A stretch of DNA of 64,000 bases. It comes from an uncultured Cellulophaga sp. GTDB lineage: Bacteria; Bacteroidota; Bacteroidia; Flavobacteriales; Flavobacteriaceae. The stretch covers positions 1 through 64,000 of the forward strand of contig CANLIE010000013.1 of the NCBI GenBank assembly GCA_947491225.1. The letters run 5' to 3'. Under the pieces are notes generated by a model, which saw only the letters and a list, made by a program, of their open reading frames with translations, did not search any database and had not been told where the DNA came from. The position numbers and the translations under genes were made by a program. Of the stretch, positions 46,066-55,878 are shown piece after piece (within the stretch, counting starts at the first letter, position 1; each line of letters opens with the position of its first letter).

Positions 46066-48804
46066 ATGAAATTACTTATCAAATTAATTATATTGGCAAT
46101 ACTATTACCAACGCTAGCTTTTAGTTAAAGTGAAGCATCAAATTGGTACTTTGGAGAAGGAGCTGGCATTCATTTTAATAATGATGGAAGTGTCACTGCT
46201 GTTACTGACGGAAGATTAAATACTAAGGAAGGCTGTGCCACAATTTCTGATAGTAATGGAAACTTACTATTCTATACTGATGGTATAACAGTATATACTA
46301 GTACGCATACAGTAATGCAAAATGGGGTTGGGTTATATGGCGATCCCTCTAGTTCTCAATCCGCATTAATTGTTCCCAATCAGAAAGACACCAATTTATT
46401 TTATATATTCACTGTGGATACATCTGTAGGAGAAGGAGATCCAGATTATGGCTTAAATTATTCCGTTGTAGATATTTCACAGAATGCTGGGGCTGGAGCC
46501 GTGATTCAAAAAAATAAAAATCTATTAGCTAATTGTTCTGAAAAAATAACCGCTGTTTTAAAAGATTGTTTTGAAAAATCTGTTTGGGTAATTGCATATG
46601 CCACAGAAAACGGGACAGATGGCCCTTTTAACACATATCATGCGTATGAAGTTAACGATAATGGAGTTATAACTACAGCAGTTAAAACCACCTTTAATAC
46701 TCTTATTGATGACCAAAGAGGTTACTTAAAATTATCTGCTGACGGAACAAAAATGGCAGCTGCACACGTTAGCAATGGTCTGTTTTTATATGATTTTGAT
46801 GCAAATACTGGTATGTTTTCCAATTAACAAAGAATAAATGTTTCAGCAGTGAACAAAGACCCATATGGCTTAGAGTTCTCACCAAACAATAAACTATTAT
46901 ACGTACATACATTTAATTCTCAACAAGGTCTCACAGTTGAATCGTCTAATTTATTACAATACGATATTACTGCTTCTAATATTTCTGACTCAGAAATTAT
47001 ATTGGATGATAGTAACATATACAGAGGTGCATTACAACTGGGAGAAAATGGTAAAATATATAGGACAATTGCCAAATCTTATCAAGAAGGGAGCCAATAC
47101 TTAGGAGTAATTAATAACCCTAATCAAATAGGTATTGCTGCTGACTATCAACATAACGCAATTTACTTACGAGGAAAATATGCTACTCAAGGATTACCTC
47201 CTTTTATTCAATCTTTCTTTGCCAAAACAAATTTAGTAAAAAATACAGATGGTACAACCAGTCCTAATTTAGCAGTTTGTGAAACCTCTCCATTCATATT
47301 AGAAACAGAAGAAATACCTGGAGCAACATACAATTGGTCACATAACGGAACCACCATAATTAATCCTAGTCATACACTTACCATTACACAAGCCAATTTA
47401 GCAGATGCAGGAAAATATATTTTAGAAGTCATACCCGCAGACCCTTCTGAATGTCCTATAATTGGTGAGGCTCAAATTACAGTAAATGAATTACCTATTG
47501 CCAATAGCACCACACTAGTTCAATGCGATATAGATTCTGGCACTACTAATGCCTCTACTGATGGGTTCACAAGATTTAATTTAGAACAAGCTAGTTTTGA
47601 TATTTCCAATGGTATAACTGAAAATATTGTTGCCTTTTATGAAACACAATTAGATAGAGATAACAACAATCCCATTACCAACACTATTGGCTTCGTAAAT
47701 ACTATCACTACTAATCAAACCCTATATACTAGTGTAACCAATGCTAATGGTTGTATTTCTTATGCAGAACTCTATTTAAATGTACAATCCACAACTGCTA
47801 GTCTACCAAGTAGAAAGCCTTATTATTCTTGTGATATTGATGCCTCTGATGATATACAAACTGGTATTTTCAATTTAGATGCAATTAAAGCAAACGATTA
47901 TCCTGGCTTAGATGTTACTTTTTATACAACTAAAGAAGATGCTTCTTTAGAATTAAACGCAGTATCTGGCACTAATTATATCACTGAAACCATTATTCTT
48001 TATGCTAGACTGGAAGCATCCAATCAATGCCAAGGAATAGAAGAAATTAATCTTAACGTGCAACAAATCCCTGTTGTTACTATTCAAGATGAATATTATT
48101 TATGTACGGACAATCCTATATTGGATATCACTGCAAAAAATGGGTTTGATAGCTATCAATGGTTCAAAATTGAAGATAATGGAACAGAAAATTTAATTTC
48201 TAATACCATAAATATTTCTATTACTACCATTGGCAATTATAGATTAGAACTAGGGTATAGTTACAATAGTGGCACCCAAAACTGTACCAATAGTAAAGAA
48301 TTTATAGTAACACCGTCTAATATTGCTAAAATAACTAACGTAGAAGTTAAAGATATACGCAAAAATAACTCCATAACAATTCTAGTATCTGGTGATGGTG
48401 ATTATGAATACGCCATAAATGATAGTACTGGATCATATCAAGATAGTAATGTCTTTGATGGTGTACCCATAGGTATTTTAGATGTTTACGTTAGAGATAA
48501 AAAAGGGTGCGGAACAACGCCTCCATATAAGGTTTCTGTAATAGGTTATCCTAAAATGTTTACTCCAAATGGAGACAATATAAATGAGACTTGGCAAATT
48601 AATGGTATTAATGAACAATTTCAAGCAAATAGTAACATATATATCTTTGATAGGTATGGAGCATTAATTACAAAAATAACACCTACTTCTAATGGTTGGG
48701 ATGTCACTTTTAACGGAAAACCCGTACCTGAGTCTGATTATTGGTTTAGAGCTAAATTAGAAGATGGCAGAGATTTTAGCGGACATTTTTCCTTAAAACG
48801 TTAA
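46066..48804 (+). pseudogene. Type IX-secreted (type B) protein with two in-frame TAA stops
   Basis: One frame of 912 codons runs from ATG 46066 to TAA 48804 but is broken by TAA at 46126-46128 and at 46825-46827. Reading through both gives a normal product: signal peptide (MKLLIKLIILAILLPTLAFS), then SEASNWYFGEGAGIHFNNDG, the usual start of this flavobacterial family, a beta-propeller-like N-terminal domain (to about 400), Ig-like/PKD-type units and a gliding-motility C-terminal (type B) sorting domain from MFTPNGDNINETW to GRDFSGHFSLKR. Both TAA codons could derive from CAA by one change; the first follows FS exactly where homologues have Gln. Nonsense decay, assembly error or recoding are possible. 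Confidence 0.85.
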
Positions 48805-48934
48805 ATGTTTTGTAAAAATAAAACAATAGCATACACTCTAAACAGTTATCCAAAGTAAATACAATACAGATATAAGCATTCAAAAACATATATTATTTGT
48901 GTGCTTTTATATTCGTATTTGTTACTTTTAATCT

Positions 48935-50920
48935 ATGAAATTTAAAATAGTATCAGAGTTTGAGCCTACAGGTGATCAACCTCTAGCAATTAAGGAATTA
49001 GTCAAAGGCGTTAATGAAGGAGAAAAATACCAAACCTTACTAGGAGTAACAGGTTCCGGGAAAACATTTACAGTAGCCAATGTTGTAGAGAACTTACAAC
49101 GACCAACTTTAGTACTTGCCCATAACAAAACACTGGCAGCTCAATTATATTCTGAATTTAAACAATTTTTTCCCGACAATGCCGTGGAATATTTTGTTTC
49201 TTACTATGATTATTACCAACCAGAAGCCTATATACCCACAACAGGTACATTCATAGAAAAAGATTTATCTATTAATGAAGATATAGAAAAATTGCGTTTA
49301 AGTGCTACTTCTTCCCTGCTCTCTGGTCGTAGAGATGTTTTAGTTGTGGCATCTGTATCCTGTTTGTATGGTATTGGTAACCCCATCGAGTTTCAGAAAA
49401 ATGTGATTTCTATTAAAAAGGATCAAATTATATCAAGAACAAAATTCTTGCATCAATTAGTGCAAAGTTTGTATTCCAGAACCACAGCCGATTTTAGAAA
49501 TGGTAATTTTAGGGTAAAAGGAGATGTTGTTGACGTTTTTCCTAGTTATGCAGACCACGCTTTTAGAATTCATTTTTTTGGAGATGAGATTGAAGAAATT
49601 GAAGCTTTTGACCCTATGCACAATAAAGTCTTAGAAATCTATGAAAATTTAAACATATACCCAGCAAATATGTTTGTAACATCTCCTGACATATTACAGA
49701 ATGCCATTCATCAAATACAAGATGATATGGTAAAACAAGTTGATTATTTTAAAGAAATAGGAAAACACCTAGAAGCCAAACGCTTAGAAGAACGTACCAG
49801 TTTTGACTTGGAAATGATACGTGAATTAGGGTATTGTTCTGGCATAGAAAACTATTCAAGATATTTAGATGGTAGAGAAGCTGGTACACGTCCATTCTGT
49901 TTGCTAGATTATTTTCCTGAAGATTACTTAATGATAATTGATGAAAGTCATGTAACCATTCCGCAAGTACATGCGATGTATGGAGGCGATAGGAGTAGAA
50001 AAGAAAATTTGGTAGAATATGGTTTTAGATTACCTGCTGCTATGGATAACAGACCCCTAAAGTTTGAAGAATTTAAAATGATACAAAGCCAAACAATACA
50101 TGTTAGTGCTACACCTGCTGATTATGAATTACAACTAAGTCAAGGTGTGTATGTAGAGCAAGTTATTAGACCCACTGGTTTACTAGACCCTATAATTGAA
50201 GTAAGACCAAGCTTAAACCAAATAGATGATTTGGTTGAAGAGATACACCTACGCATAGAAAAAGATGAACGTGTATTGGTTACTACCCTTACCAAACGTA
50301 TGGCAGAAGAGTTAGCAAAATACCTAGATAGGATTAGTGTTAGAAGCCGTTACATTCATAGCGACGTAGACACCTTGGAACGTGTAGAGATAATGCAAGA
50401 CCTTAGGAAGGGTCTTTTTGATGTACTTATAGGCGTAAACCTTTTAAGAGAAGGTTTAGATTTACCAGAAGTCTCTTTGGTTGCCATATTAGATGCAGAT
50501 AAAGAAGGGTTCTTAAGAAGTACCCGCTCATTGACGCAGACTGTAGGAAGAGCTGCAAGAAACTTAAATGGAAAAGCCATAATGTATGCTGATAAAATAA
50601 CTGCCAGTATGCAAAAAACAATAGATGAGACAAACTACAGGAGAGAAAGACAAATTAATTATAATACAAAACACAACATTACCCCTAAGGCATTAAACAA
50701 AAACCTAGATAGTGTTCTTTCTAAAAATTCTGTATCCACTTATCATTTTGAAAAAGAAGAAATGAGAGCTGCTGAACCAGACTTGAATTATCTTACCGTT
50801 GACCAAAAAGAAAAAATGATTAAAGAAAAACGAAAAATGATGGAAAAAGCTGCCAAGGAGTTAGATTTTATGCAAGCAGCAAAACTAAGGGATGAGATTA
50901 AAGTATTACAAGAAAAATAA
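48935..50920 (+). CDS. uvrB: Excinuclease ABC subunit B
   Basis: A 661-residue UvrB, the damage-verifying helicase of nucleotide excision repair that receives DNA from UvrA and recruits UvrC. Walker A GVTGSGKT (37-44), the beta-hairpin YYDYYQPEAYIP (about 90-101), DEXX-box DESH, helicase motif V/VI (GLDLPEVSLVAILDADKEG, QTVGRAARN) and a C-terminal UVR domain (KMIKEKRKMMEKAAKELDFMQAAKLRDEI, split in two lines) are present. Full length. A hairpin terminator follows at 50924-50951. Confidence 0.97.
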   Translation: MKFKIVSEFEPTGDQPLAIKELVKGVNEGEKYQTLLGVTGSGKTFTVANVVENLQRPTLVLAHNKTLAAQLYSEFKQFFPDNAVEYFVSYYDYYQPEAYIPTTGTFIEKDLSINEDIEKLRLSATSSLLSGRRDVLVVASVSCLYGIGNPIEFQKNVISIKKDQIISRTKFLHQLVQSLYSRTTADFRNGNFRVKGDVVDVFPSYADHAFRIHFFGDEIEEIEAFDPMHNKVLEIYENLNIYPANMFVTSPDILQNAIHQIQDDMVKQVDYFKEIGKHLEAKRLEERTSFDLEMIRELGYCSGIENYSRYLDGREAGTRPFCLLDYFPEDYLMIIDESHVTIPQVHAMYGGDRSRKENLVEYGFRLPAAMDNRPLKFEEFKMIQSQTIHVSATPADYELQLSQGVYVEQVIRPTGLLDPIIEVRPSLNQIDDLVEEIHLRIEKDERVLVTTLTKRMAEELAKYLDRISVRSRYIHSDVDTLERVEIMQDLRKGLFDVLIGVNLLREGLDLPEVSLVAILDADKEGFLRSTRSLTQTVGRAARNLNGKAIMYADKITASMQKTIDETNYRRERQINYNTKHNITPKALNKNLDSVLSKNSVSTYHFEKEEMRAAEPDLNYLTVDQKEKMIKEKRKMMEKAAKELDFMQAAKLRDEIKVLQEK

Positions 50921-50923
50921 AAT

Positions 50924-50951
50924 GTGCCTTAAGAAATTACGCTTAAGGCAC
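50924..50951 (+). terminator. Rho-independent terminator of uvrB
   Basis: gtgccttaag / cttaaggcac, a perfect 10-base stem with an 8-base loop, followed by ttt, starting four bases after the uvrB stop. Confidence 0.85.
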
Positions 50952-51023
50952 TTTACAAACCAACTAACTAAACCAACCATCATTTTGTGTTAAATTCACA
51001 AAACAATATTTTAAATTCCTTTT

Positions 51024-51446
51024 TTAAGATACCTCCAATAACCTCTTTGGTTTTGGCAAAGCTTCTTCTTTTTTAGGAAGTGTAAATTTTAAAATTCCAT
51101 TATCATAACCAGCTTCTATAGTGGCGTCATTAATAGTATCTGGCAAACTAAATGTTCTCTTAAAACCTTTTATATTATATTCCTTTAAAGAATATTTGCT
51201 TTTAGCTTCTGTATCCTTTTCTTCATCGGTAACAGAAACAGTTAATATGTTTTTGTCTATTTCTATTTTAAACTCATCTTTATTTCTTCCTGGAACCATC
51301 AATTCCAACGTAAAGTCTTTTTCGTCTTCCTTAATGTTTACTGGGGGATAAGAATTACTTTCTGACTCTAAACCTCCATACCAATCCGTATTTAAAATTT
51401 CACTTAACAAAGAAGGAAACACACTATTTCTTTTTATTAAATTCAT
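51024..51446 (-). CDS. Hsp20/alpha-crystallin small heat-shock protein
   Basis: A 140-residue ATP-independent holdase. The alpha-crystallin domain spans about 35-125: PPVNIKEDEKDFTLELMVPGRNKDEFKIEIDKNILTVS (in parts) and YDNGILKFTLPKKE. The A-x-x-x-N-G-x-L motif appears as AGYDNGIL. N-terminal arm is short (NSVFPSLLSEILNTDWYGG) and the C-terminal tail PKPKRLLEVS is brief, without a clear I-x-I motif. Family members usually respond to heat or stationary phase; no regulatory site was identified in the 215-base gap upstream. Confidence 0.93.
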   Translation of the reverse strand: MNLIKRNSVFPSLLSEILNTDWYGGLESESNSYPPVNIKEDEKDFTLELMVPGRNKDEFKIEIDKNILTVSVTDEEKDTEAKSKYSLKEYNIKGFKRTFSLPDTINDATIEAGYDNGILKFTLPKKEEALPKPKRLLEVS

Positions 51447-51661
51447 AACTAATTGTTTTTTTATTAAACTTTATTTCTTGTCATTGCATAATTCAAATGC
51501 TATACCAATTTTAAAAAGTGTCAATTTGTCATATTTTATACTTAAACAAAAGACAAAAAGTCTGTTTTTTTATTATTAATAAACAAATGATAGTAAAACT
51601 AGCCAAAATATGTTGAAAAGTTCTAAAGTATAATTAAGTAGTAAATAGAAAATAAAGTTAG

Positions 51662-52066
51662 TTATATTGTGCTTTTTAAAGTGTTCTCTATTACAGATAA
51701 AGGTACCTCTTTATTAGGATAATTATGCATTATGGATAATACCTGCTGTATAGATGAAGAAGAAAGCCCCATACTAATACCTAAGCTATGCAATTTGTGT
51801 ATCTCTAAAATTGACCGTTTTTTGTCCACATTCATCAATTTAGCCAGATTATAAAAATGTTTAATAGTTTCCTTTCTTGTCTTAGGTAAATCTCTTTTTA
51901 TATTAGAATCAAAAAGAGAGTTAAAAACCACTGTATCCACACCCATATCCTCAGCTATATCTAACAAGAAATCATATTCAGATGCTACCAAACCATCAAC
52001 TTTTGCAAAGTCAATTAAATCTAATAAGATGCTTAGCTTTTTTAAATAATTGGTTTGTAGAGACAT
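51662..52066 (-). CDS. TerB-like helical protein
   Basis: A 134-residue all-helical protein resembling the TerB/DjlA N-terminal fold: KKLSILLDLIDFAKVDGLVASEYDFLLDIAEDMGV (in two helices, about 9-43) with the acidic residues (D, E, D) that in TerB bind metal, then ETIKHFYNLAKLMNVDKKRS. No membrane segment. TerB domains occur in tellurite-resistance and stress operons, but here it is a single gene and no other ter gene is near, so tellurite resistance should not be assumed. Confidence 0.72.
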   Translation of the reverse strand: MSLQTNYLKKLSILLDLIDFAKVDGLVASEYDFLLDIAEDMGVDTVVFNSLFDSNIKRDLPKTRKETIKHFYNLAKLMNVDKKRSILEIHKLHSLGISMGLSSSSIQQVLSIMHNYPNKEVPLSVIENTLKSTI

Positions 52067-52174
52067 AGATAATAAATTATTAGCAATATAGTTCTATTTT
52101 TTAAATAATAGAAAAGTTATTTTTTGAAAATTGTATAAATATTACCTGTTTATATATCAATAACATATTTATAG

Positions 52175-52182
52175 TAACTTTG
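52175..52182 (+). promoter_or_regulatory. Possible -7 box of the DUF1456 gene
   Basis: TAACTTTG, a full TAnnTTTG match, 17 bases before the ATG at 52199. The -33 region has no TTG at the expected spacing. Confidence 0.45.
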
Positions 52183-52198
52183 TAATAAATTTAAATTT

Positions 52199-52573
52199 AT
52201 GACCAACAATGATATTCTAAAAAAATTAAGAGTTGCTTTAATGTTAAGAGATGATGATATTGTTGATATATTGAAGTTGGTTGATTTTAAAGTTTCAACA
52301 AGTGAGCTTGGCGCCTTTTTTAGAAAAGAAGACCACCCTAAATATATGGAATGCGGAGATCAAATTTTACGTAATTTTTTAAATGGACTTGTAATTTATT
52401 TACGCGGAACTAAAGATAACCCAACAACGCCAGCAGATGCATTAGCAAAAAAAAGTAAATCTACAACACCAAATAGAAAATTATACTCAAGTAGTAAGCC
52501 TAAGCCAGTGTATAAAGATAAAAGTAAAGTTCCAGATCTTAGTTATGTGAAGTACAAAAACAAAAAGAAGTAA
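52199..52573 (+). CDS. DUF1456 family protein
   Basis: A 124-residue member of DUF1456 (E. coli YehS-like): NNDILKKLRVALMLRDDDIVDILKL (about 3-28), then VSTSELGAFFRKEDHPKYMECGDQILRNFLNGLVIYLRG (in parts). The family usually carries two such repeats; the second here is only partly kept and is replaced by a basic Lys/Ser/Pro-rich tail (RKLYSSSKPKPVYKDKSKV). Such basic tails suggest nucleic-acid contact. Function unknown. A strong palindromic terminator lies between it and convergent sucC. Confidence 0.88.
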   Translation: MTNNDILKKLRVALMLRDDDIVDILKLVDFKVSTSELGAFFRKEDHPKYMECGDQILRNFLNGLVIYLRGTKDNPTTPADALAKKSKSTTPNRKLYSSSKPKPVYKDKSKVPDLSYVKYKNKKK

Positions 52574-52584
52574 TTTTTAATATA

Positions 52585-52616
52585 AAAAAGGGACAATCAT
52601 ATGATTGTCCCTTTTT
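52585..52616. terminator. Bidirectional terminator, 32-base palindrome
   Basis: aaaaagggacaatcat and its exact complement atgattgtcccttttt, with A tract on one side and T tract on the other. It serves both the DUF1456 gene (+) and sucC (-), which converge here. Confidence 0.88.
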
Positions 52617-52640
52617 AGTATATAATCTTTTTTACAGCTT

Positions 52641-53831
52641 TTATGCCAAAACCTGTTTTACTTTATCCGCAGCTTCTTGAAATTGTACAGCAGACTGTAC
52701 ATCCAAACCAGAATTATCAATTAATTCTTTAGCTATATCTGCATTTGTACCTTGTAAACGTACAATAATAGGCACATTTATGGTTCCCATATTCTTGTAC
52801 GCATCTATAACTCCTTGTGCAACACGGTCACAACGTACTATACCTCCAAAAATATTAATTAAAATGGCCTTAACAGCTGGGTCTTTTAATATAATTTTAA
52901 AAGCAGCTTCTACACGAGCAGCATCAGCAGTACCACCTACATCCAAAAAGTTAGCTGGCTCACCACCTGCTTGCTTAATTAAATCCATTGTTGCCATTGC
53001 AAGACCAGCACCATTAACCATACAACCAACATTACCATCTAAATCCACATAGTTTAAACCTAAGGCACCTGCTTCTACCTCTATTGGATTTTCCTCACGC
53101 AAATCTCTCATTTCTGCGTATTGTTTTCTTCTATATAAAGCATTATCATCTATAGATACTTTTGCATCTACAGCCATTATTTTATTATCTGATGTTTTTA
53201 ATACTGGGTTAATCTCAAACATACTAGAATCACTCTCAGCATAAGCTTTATATAAAGAAGCAACAAACTTTGTCATTTCCTTAAAGGCAAGACCAGACAA
53301 ACCTAAATTAAAGGCAATTTTACGTGCTTGAAAACCTAATAAACCTGTTCCAGGATCTATTTCTTCAGTAAAAATTAAATCTGGAGTGTTTGCAGCAACT
53401 TCTTCTATATCCATACCGCCTTCAGTAGAATACATAATCATATTTCTACCTGTAGCTCTGTTTAATAGTACAGACATATAAAATTCTGATGTTTCACTTT
53501 CACCTGGATAATAAACATCTTCAGCAACTAATACTTGATGAACTTTTTTACCTTCAGCAGAAGTTTGCGGAGTAATTAGGTTCATGCCAATAATGTTACC
53601 TGCCAATTCTTCTACTTCATTTAAGTTTTTAGCAAGTTTAACTCCCCCACCTTTTCCTCTACCACCTGCGTGCACTTGCGCCTTAATTACGTGCCAACCA
53701 GTTCCAGTTTCAACCGTAAGTTGTTTTGCAGCAGCTACTGCCTCTTTTGCATTATGTGCCACAATTCCGCGTTGAATACGTACTCCAAAGCTTGATAAAA
53801 TCTCTTTTCCTTGATATTCGTGAAGGTTCAT
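52641..53831 (-). CDS. sucC: Succinyl-CoA synthetase beta subunit
   Basis: A 396-residue ADP-forming succinate-CoA ligase beta subunit of the TCA cycle; it binds the nucleotide and performs substrate-level phosphorylation together with SucD. The start is ATG 53831 (MNLHEYQGKEIL), the universal beginning of the family; an upstream ATG at 53879 adds 16 unrelated residues and is rejected. ATP-grasp features KAQVHAGGRGKGGGVKLA (about 47-64), FEINPV and NIFGGIVRCDRVA are present. sucD is not adjacent in this window, as in many Bacteroidota. Confidence 0.97.
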   Translation of the reverse strand: MNLHEYQGKEILSSFGVRIQRGIVAHNAKEAVAAAKQLTVETGTGWHVIKAQVHAGGRGKGGGVKLAKNLNEVEELAGNIIGMNLITPQTSAEGKKVHQVLVAEDVYYPGESETSEFYMSVLLNRATGRNMIMYSTEGGMDIEEVAANTPDLIFTEEIDPGTGLLGFQARKIAFNLGLSGLAFKEMTKFVASLYKAYAESDSSMFEINPVLKTSDNKIMAVDAKVSIDDNALYRRKQYAEMRDLREENPIEVEAGALGLNYVDLDGNVGCMVNGAGLAMATMDLIKQAGGEPANFLDVGGTADAARVEAAFKIILKDPAVKAILINIFGGIVRCDRVAQGVIDAYKNMGTINVPIIVRLQGTNADIAKELIDNSGLDVQSAVQFQEAADKVKQVLA

Positions 53832-53984
53832 ATATAATAGATATTTTGTTCTTGCACAAAAATAAGAAACCAAGGGCATTTTCGCTAATTAATTTTAGAT
53901 TAGCTTTGCATTAACTATAAACACTAAATTCGATTGTTATATTTATAACAATTTGTTATTTTTTAATATGTTTATACTTAAATT

Positions 53985-54015
53985 TTTGCAGTTATAATTA
54001 AGTATCATAGTTTTG
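53985..54015 (+). promoter_or_regulatory. Bacteroidota-type promoter of lysA
   Basis: TTTG (53985-53988), a 19-base spacer, then TAGTTTTG (54008-54015): both elements of the TTTG-N19-TAnnTTTG consensus at optimal spacing, 18 bases ahead of the lysA ATG. Confidence 0.75.
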
Positions 54016-54033
54016 TAGAAAAAATAATATAAT

Positions 54034-55275
54034 ATGCAAGCATCCGATTTATTGAATATTGCTAAAACATACGGTGATTCTGTTTATGTATATGATTCGG
54101 AAAAAATAATTTCCCAGTATAAAAGATTAACCAATGCCTTTAAAGGTGTAAAAAAAATAAAATTAAACTATGCCGCAAAGGCTCTTTCTAATATTACAAT
54201 ATTAAGGCTTATGAACTCCTTAGGGAGTGGTTTAGATACTGTTTCTATTCAAGAAGTTGAATTAGGACTTTTGGCTGGTTTTAAACCTGAGTCTATAATT
54301 TTTACTCCAAATGGCGTTTCATTGGAAGAAATTGAGGAAGCAGCAGCTTTAGGAGTTCGTATTAATATAGATAACTTATCTATTCTTGAACAATTTGGAA
54401 GTAAACATCCAAATACACCTGTGTGCATTAGAATAAATCCTCATGTTATGGCTGGTGGCAATTCTAATATCTCAGTTGGTCATATAGATTCTAAATTTGG
54501 TATTAGTATACATCAAATTCCGCACCTACTTCGCATAGTTGAGCTTACCAAAATGAATATTAATGGTATACATATGCATACTGGTAGTGATATTTTAGAT
54601 ATTGACGTTTTTCTATATGCTTCAGAAATTTTATTTGAAACTGCTAAAAGCTTTAAAAATTTAGAATTTATTGATTTTGGTAGTGGGTTTAAAGTTCCGT
54701 ATAAAGAAGGTGATATAGAAACCAATATTGAAGAATTAGGTAAAAAATTAAGCTCAAAATTTAATTCATTTTGCAAAGAATATGGCAAAGAATTAACCTT
54801 AGCATTTGAGCCTGGTAAGTTTTTAGTAAGTGAGTCTGGTTTCTTTTTAGCAAAAGTAAATGTTGTTAAGCAAACAACTTCTACAGTATTTGCTAGTGTA
54901 GACTCTGGTTTTAATCATCTCATAAGACCAATGTTATATGGTTCCTATCATAAAATTGTAAATATATCCAATACAAAAGGTAGAGAACGCTATTACTCTG
55001 TTGTTGGATATATATGTGAAACAGATACTTTTGCCAACAATAGAAGAATAAATGAAATATCTGAAGGGGATATACTTTGTTTTCATAACGCAGGTGCTTA
55101 CTGCTTTACAATGGCGAGTAATTACAACTCAAGATTTAGACCGCCTGAGGTTTTATGGCACAATGGAAAGGCTATTTTAATAAGAGAACGCGAAACTTTT
55201 GACGATCTTATTAGAAACCAAATAGATATAAAAGATTTATTTGAAACAAATAAAAAGGTTGCCTTAGTAAAATAA
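54034..55275 (+). CDS. lysA: Diaminopimelate decarboxylase
   Basis: A 413-residue PLP enzyme of fold type III, converting meso-diaminopimelate to lysine. The PLP lysine is K49 in KLNYAAKALSN. Other conserved parts: IRINPHVMAGGNSNISVGHIDSKFGI (in parts, about 130-156), IHMHTGSDI, DFGSGFKVPY and EPGKFLV, CETDTFANNR near 327 (substrate Cys-Glu) and HNAGAYCFTMASNYNSR near 350. The gene stands alone behind a well-formed promoter and is followed by a hairpin at 55292-55337. DapD, four steps earlier in the succinylase branch, is at 17.7 kb. Confidence 0.95.
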   Translation: MQASDLLNIAKTYGDSVYVYDSEKIISQYKRLTNAFKGVKKIKLNYAAKALSNITILRLMNSLGSGLDTVSIQEVELGLLAGFKPESIIFTPNGVSLEEIEEAAALGVRINIDNLSILEQFGSKHPNTPVCIRINPHVMAGGNSNISVGHIDSKFGISIHQIPHLLRIVELTKMNINGIHMHTGSDILDIDVFLYASEILFETAKSFKNLEFIDFGSGFKVPYKEGDIETNIEELGKKLSSKFNSFCKEYGKELTLAFEPGKFLVSESGFFLAKVNVVKQTTSTVFASVDSGFNHLIRPMLYGSYHKIVNISNTKGRERYYSVVGYICETDTFANNRRINEISEGDILCFHNAGAYCFTMASNYNSRFRPPEVLWHNGKAILIRERETFDDLIRNQIDIKDLFETNKKVALVK

Positions 55276-55291
55276 TTTACAATCAATTTCG

Positions 55292-55337
55292 TTAGTTTAA
55301 GTACACGCTGAAGAGTAATAGTGTGTACTTAAACTAA
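55292..55337 (+). terminator. Hairpin after lysA, touching the next start codon
   Basis: Perfect 15-base stem ttagtttaagtacac / gtgtacttaaactaa with a 16-base loop. Its right arm ends on the A of an ATG at 55337, so that ATG would be partly buried; this favours the ATG at 55349 as the real start of the next gene. No T run follows the stem, so it may be an attenuator rather than a simple terminator. Confidence 0.6.
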
Positions 55338-55348
55338 TGAATTATACT

Positions 55349-55861
55349 ATGATTAAGAACATATTTATTTTCTGTATATTACTATATAGTTTAACTATGA
55401 ACGCTCAAAAAGTAAATTGGTTAAGCTGGGAAAAAGCCATAGAATTATCTAAAACAGATAAAGAACCTAAAAAAATGTTCATTGATGTATATACAGATTG
55501 GTGTGGTTGGTGCAAAAAAATGGATACAGATACTTTTCAAAATCCTAAGGTTTCAGCCTATATGGTAAAAAATTACTATATGGTAAAACTGGATGGTGAA
55601 CGCAAAGAACCACTGGAATACAAAGGAAAAACTTATAAATATGTTGCATCTGGAAGAAGAGGATACCATGAGTTTGCAGCTGCTTTAATGCAAGGCAGAA
55701 TGAGTTATCCAACAACCATTTTCTTGGATGAAAAACAACAAATGCTTTCTCCTGTTCCAGGATATCAAAAGCCTGAACCCTTTTTAAAAATAGCTAAATA
55801 TTTTGGGGAAAACATACACAAAACTAAAAAATGGGCAGAATACGATTCTAGTAGTGAATAA
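55349..55861 (+). CDS. Exported thioredoxin-like protein
   Basis: About 170 residues from ATG 55349 (the ATG at 55337 lies in the preceding hairpin). Signal peptide ends near MNAQ. The thioredoxin fold has TDWCGWCKKMDTDTF, with redox cysteines C56 and C59 in the longer numbering, and cis-Pro in MSYPTTIFLD. This WCGWCK-MDxxTF form is the DUF255/thioredoxin_7 type found in periplasmic disulfide-handling or DsbD-linked proteins. A linker (KVAYMVKNYYMVKLDGE) is typical. Probable role: periplasmic disulfide reduction or isomerisation; partner unknown. Confidence 0.88.
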   Translation: MIKNIFIFCILLYSLTMNAQKVNWLSWEKAIELSKTDKEPKKMFIDVYTDWCGWCKKMDTDTFQNPKVSAYMVKNYYMVKLDGERKEPLEYKGKTYKYVASGRRGYHEFAAALMQGRMSYPTTIFLDEKQQMLSPVPGYQKPEPFLKIAKYFGENIHKTKKWAEYDSSSE

Positions 55862-55878
55862 GTTATAACCATTTTCTT

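Noticed and set aside
46315-48804. Two separate genes (170 and 651 residues) at 46315-46827 and 46849-48804
   Set aside because: Both lie in the same frame as the signal peptide starting at 46066; the starts would be mid-domain (an internal ATG and a GTG), and read-through gives one normal type IX-secreted protein.
51662-52066. TerB-like gene as a tellurite-resistance locus
   Set aside because: No terC, terD, terZ or other ter gene is near; the TerB fold alone does not imply tellurite resistance.
53832-53879. Longer start for sucC at 53879
   Set aside because: The 16 extra residues (MPLVSYFCARTKYLLY) match nothing in the family; all SucC proteins begin MNLHEYQ at 53831.
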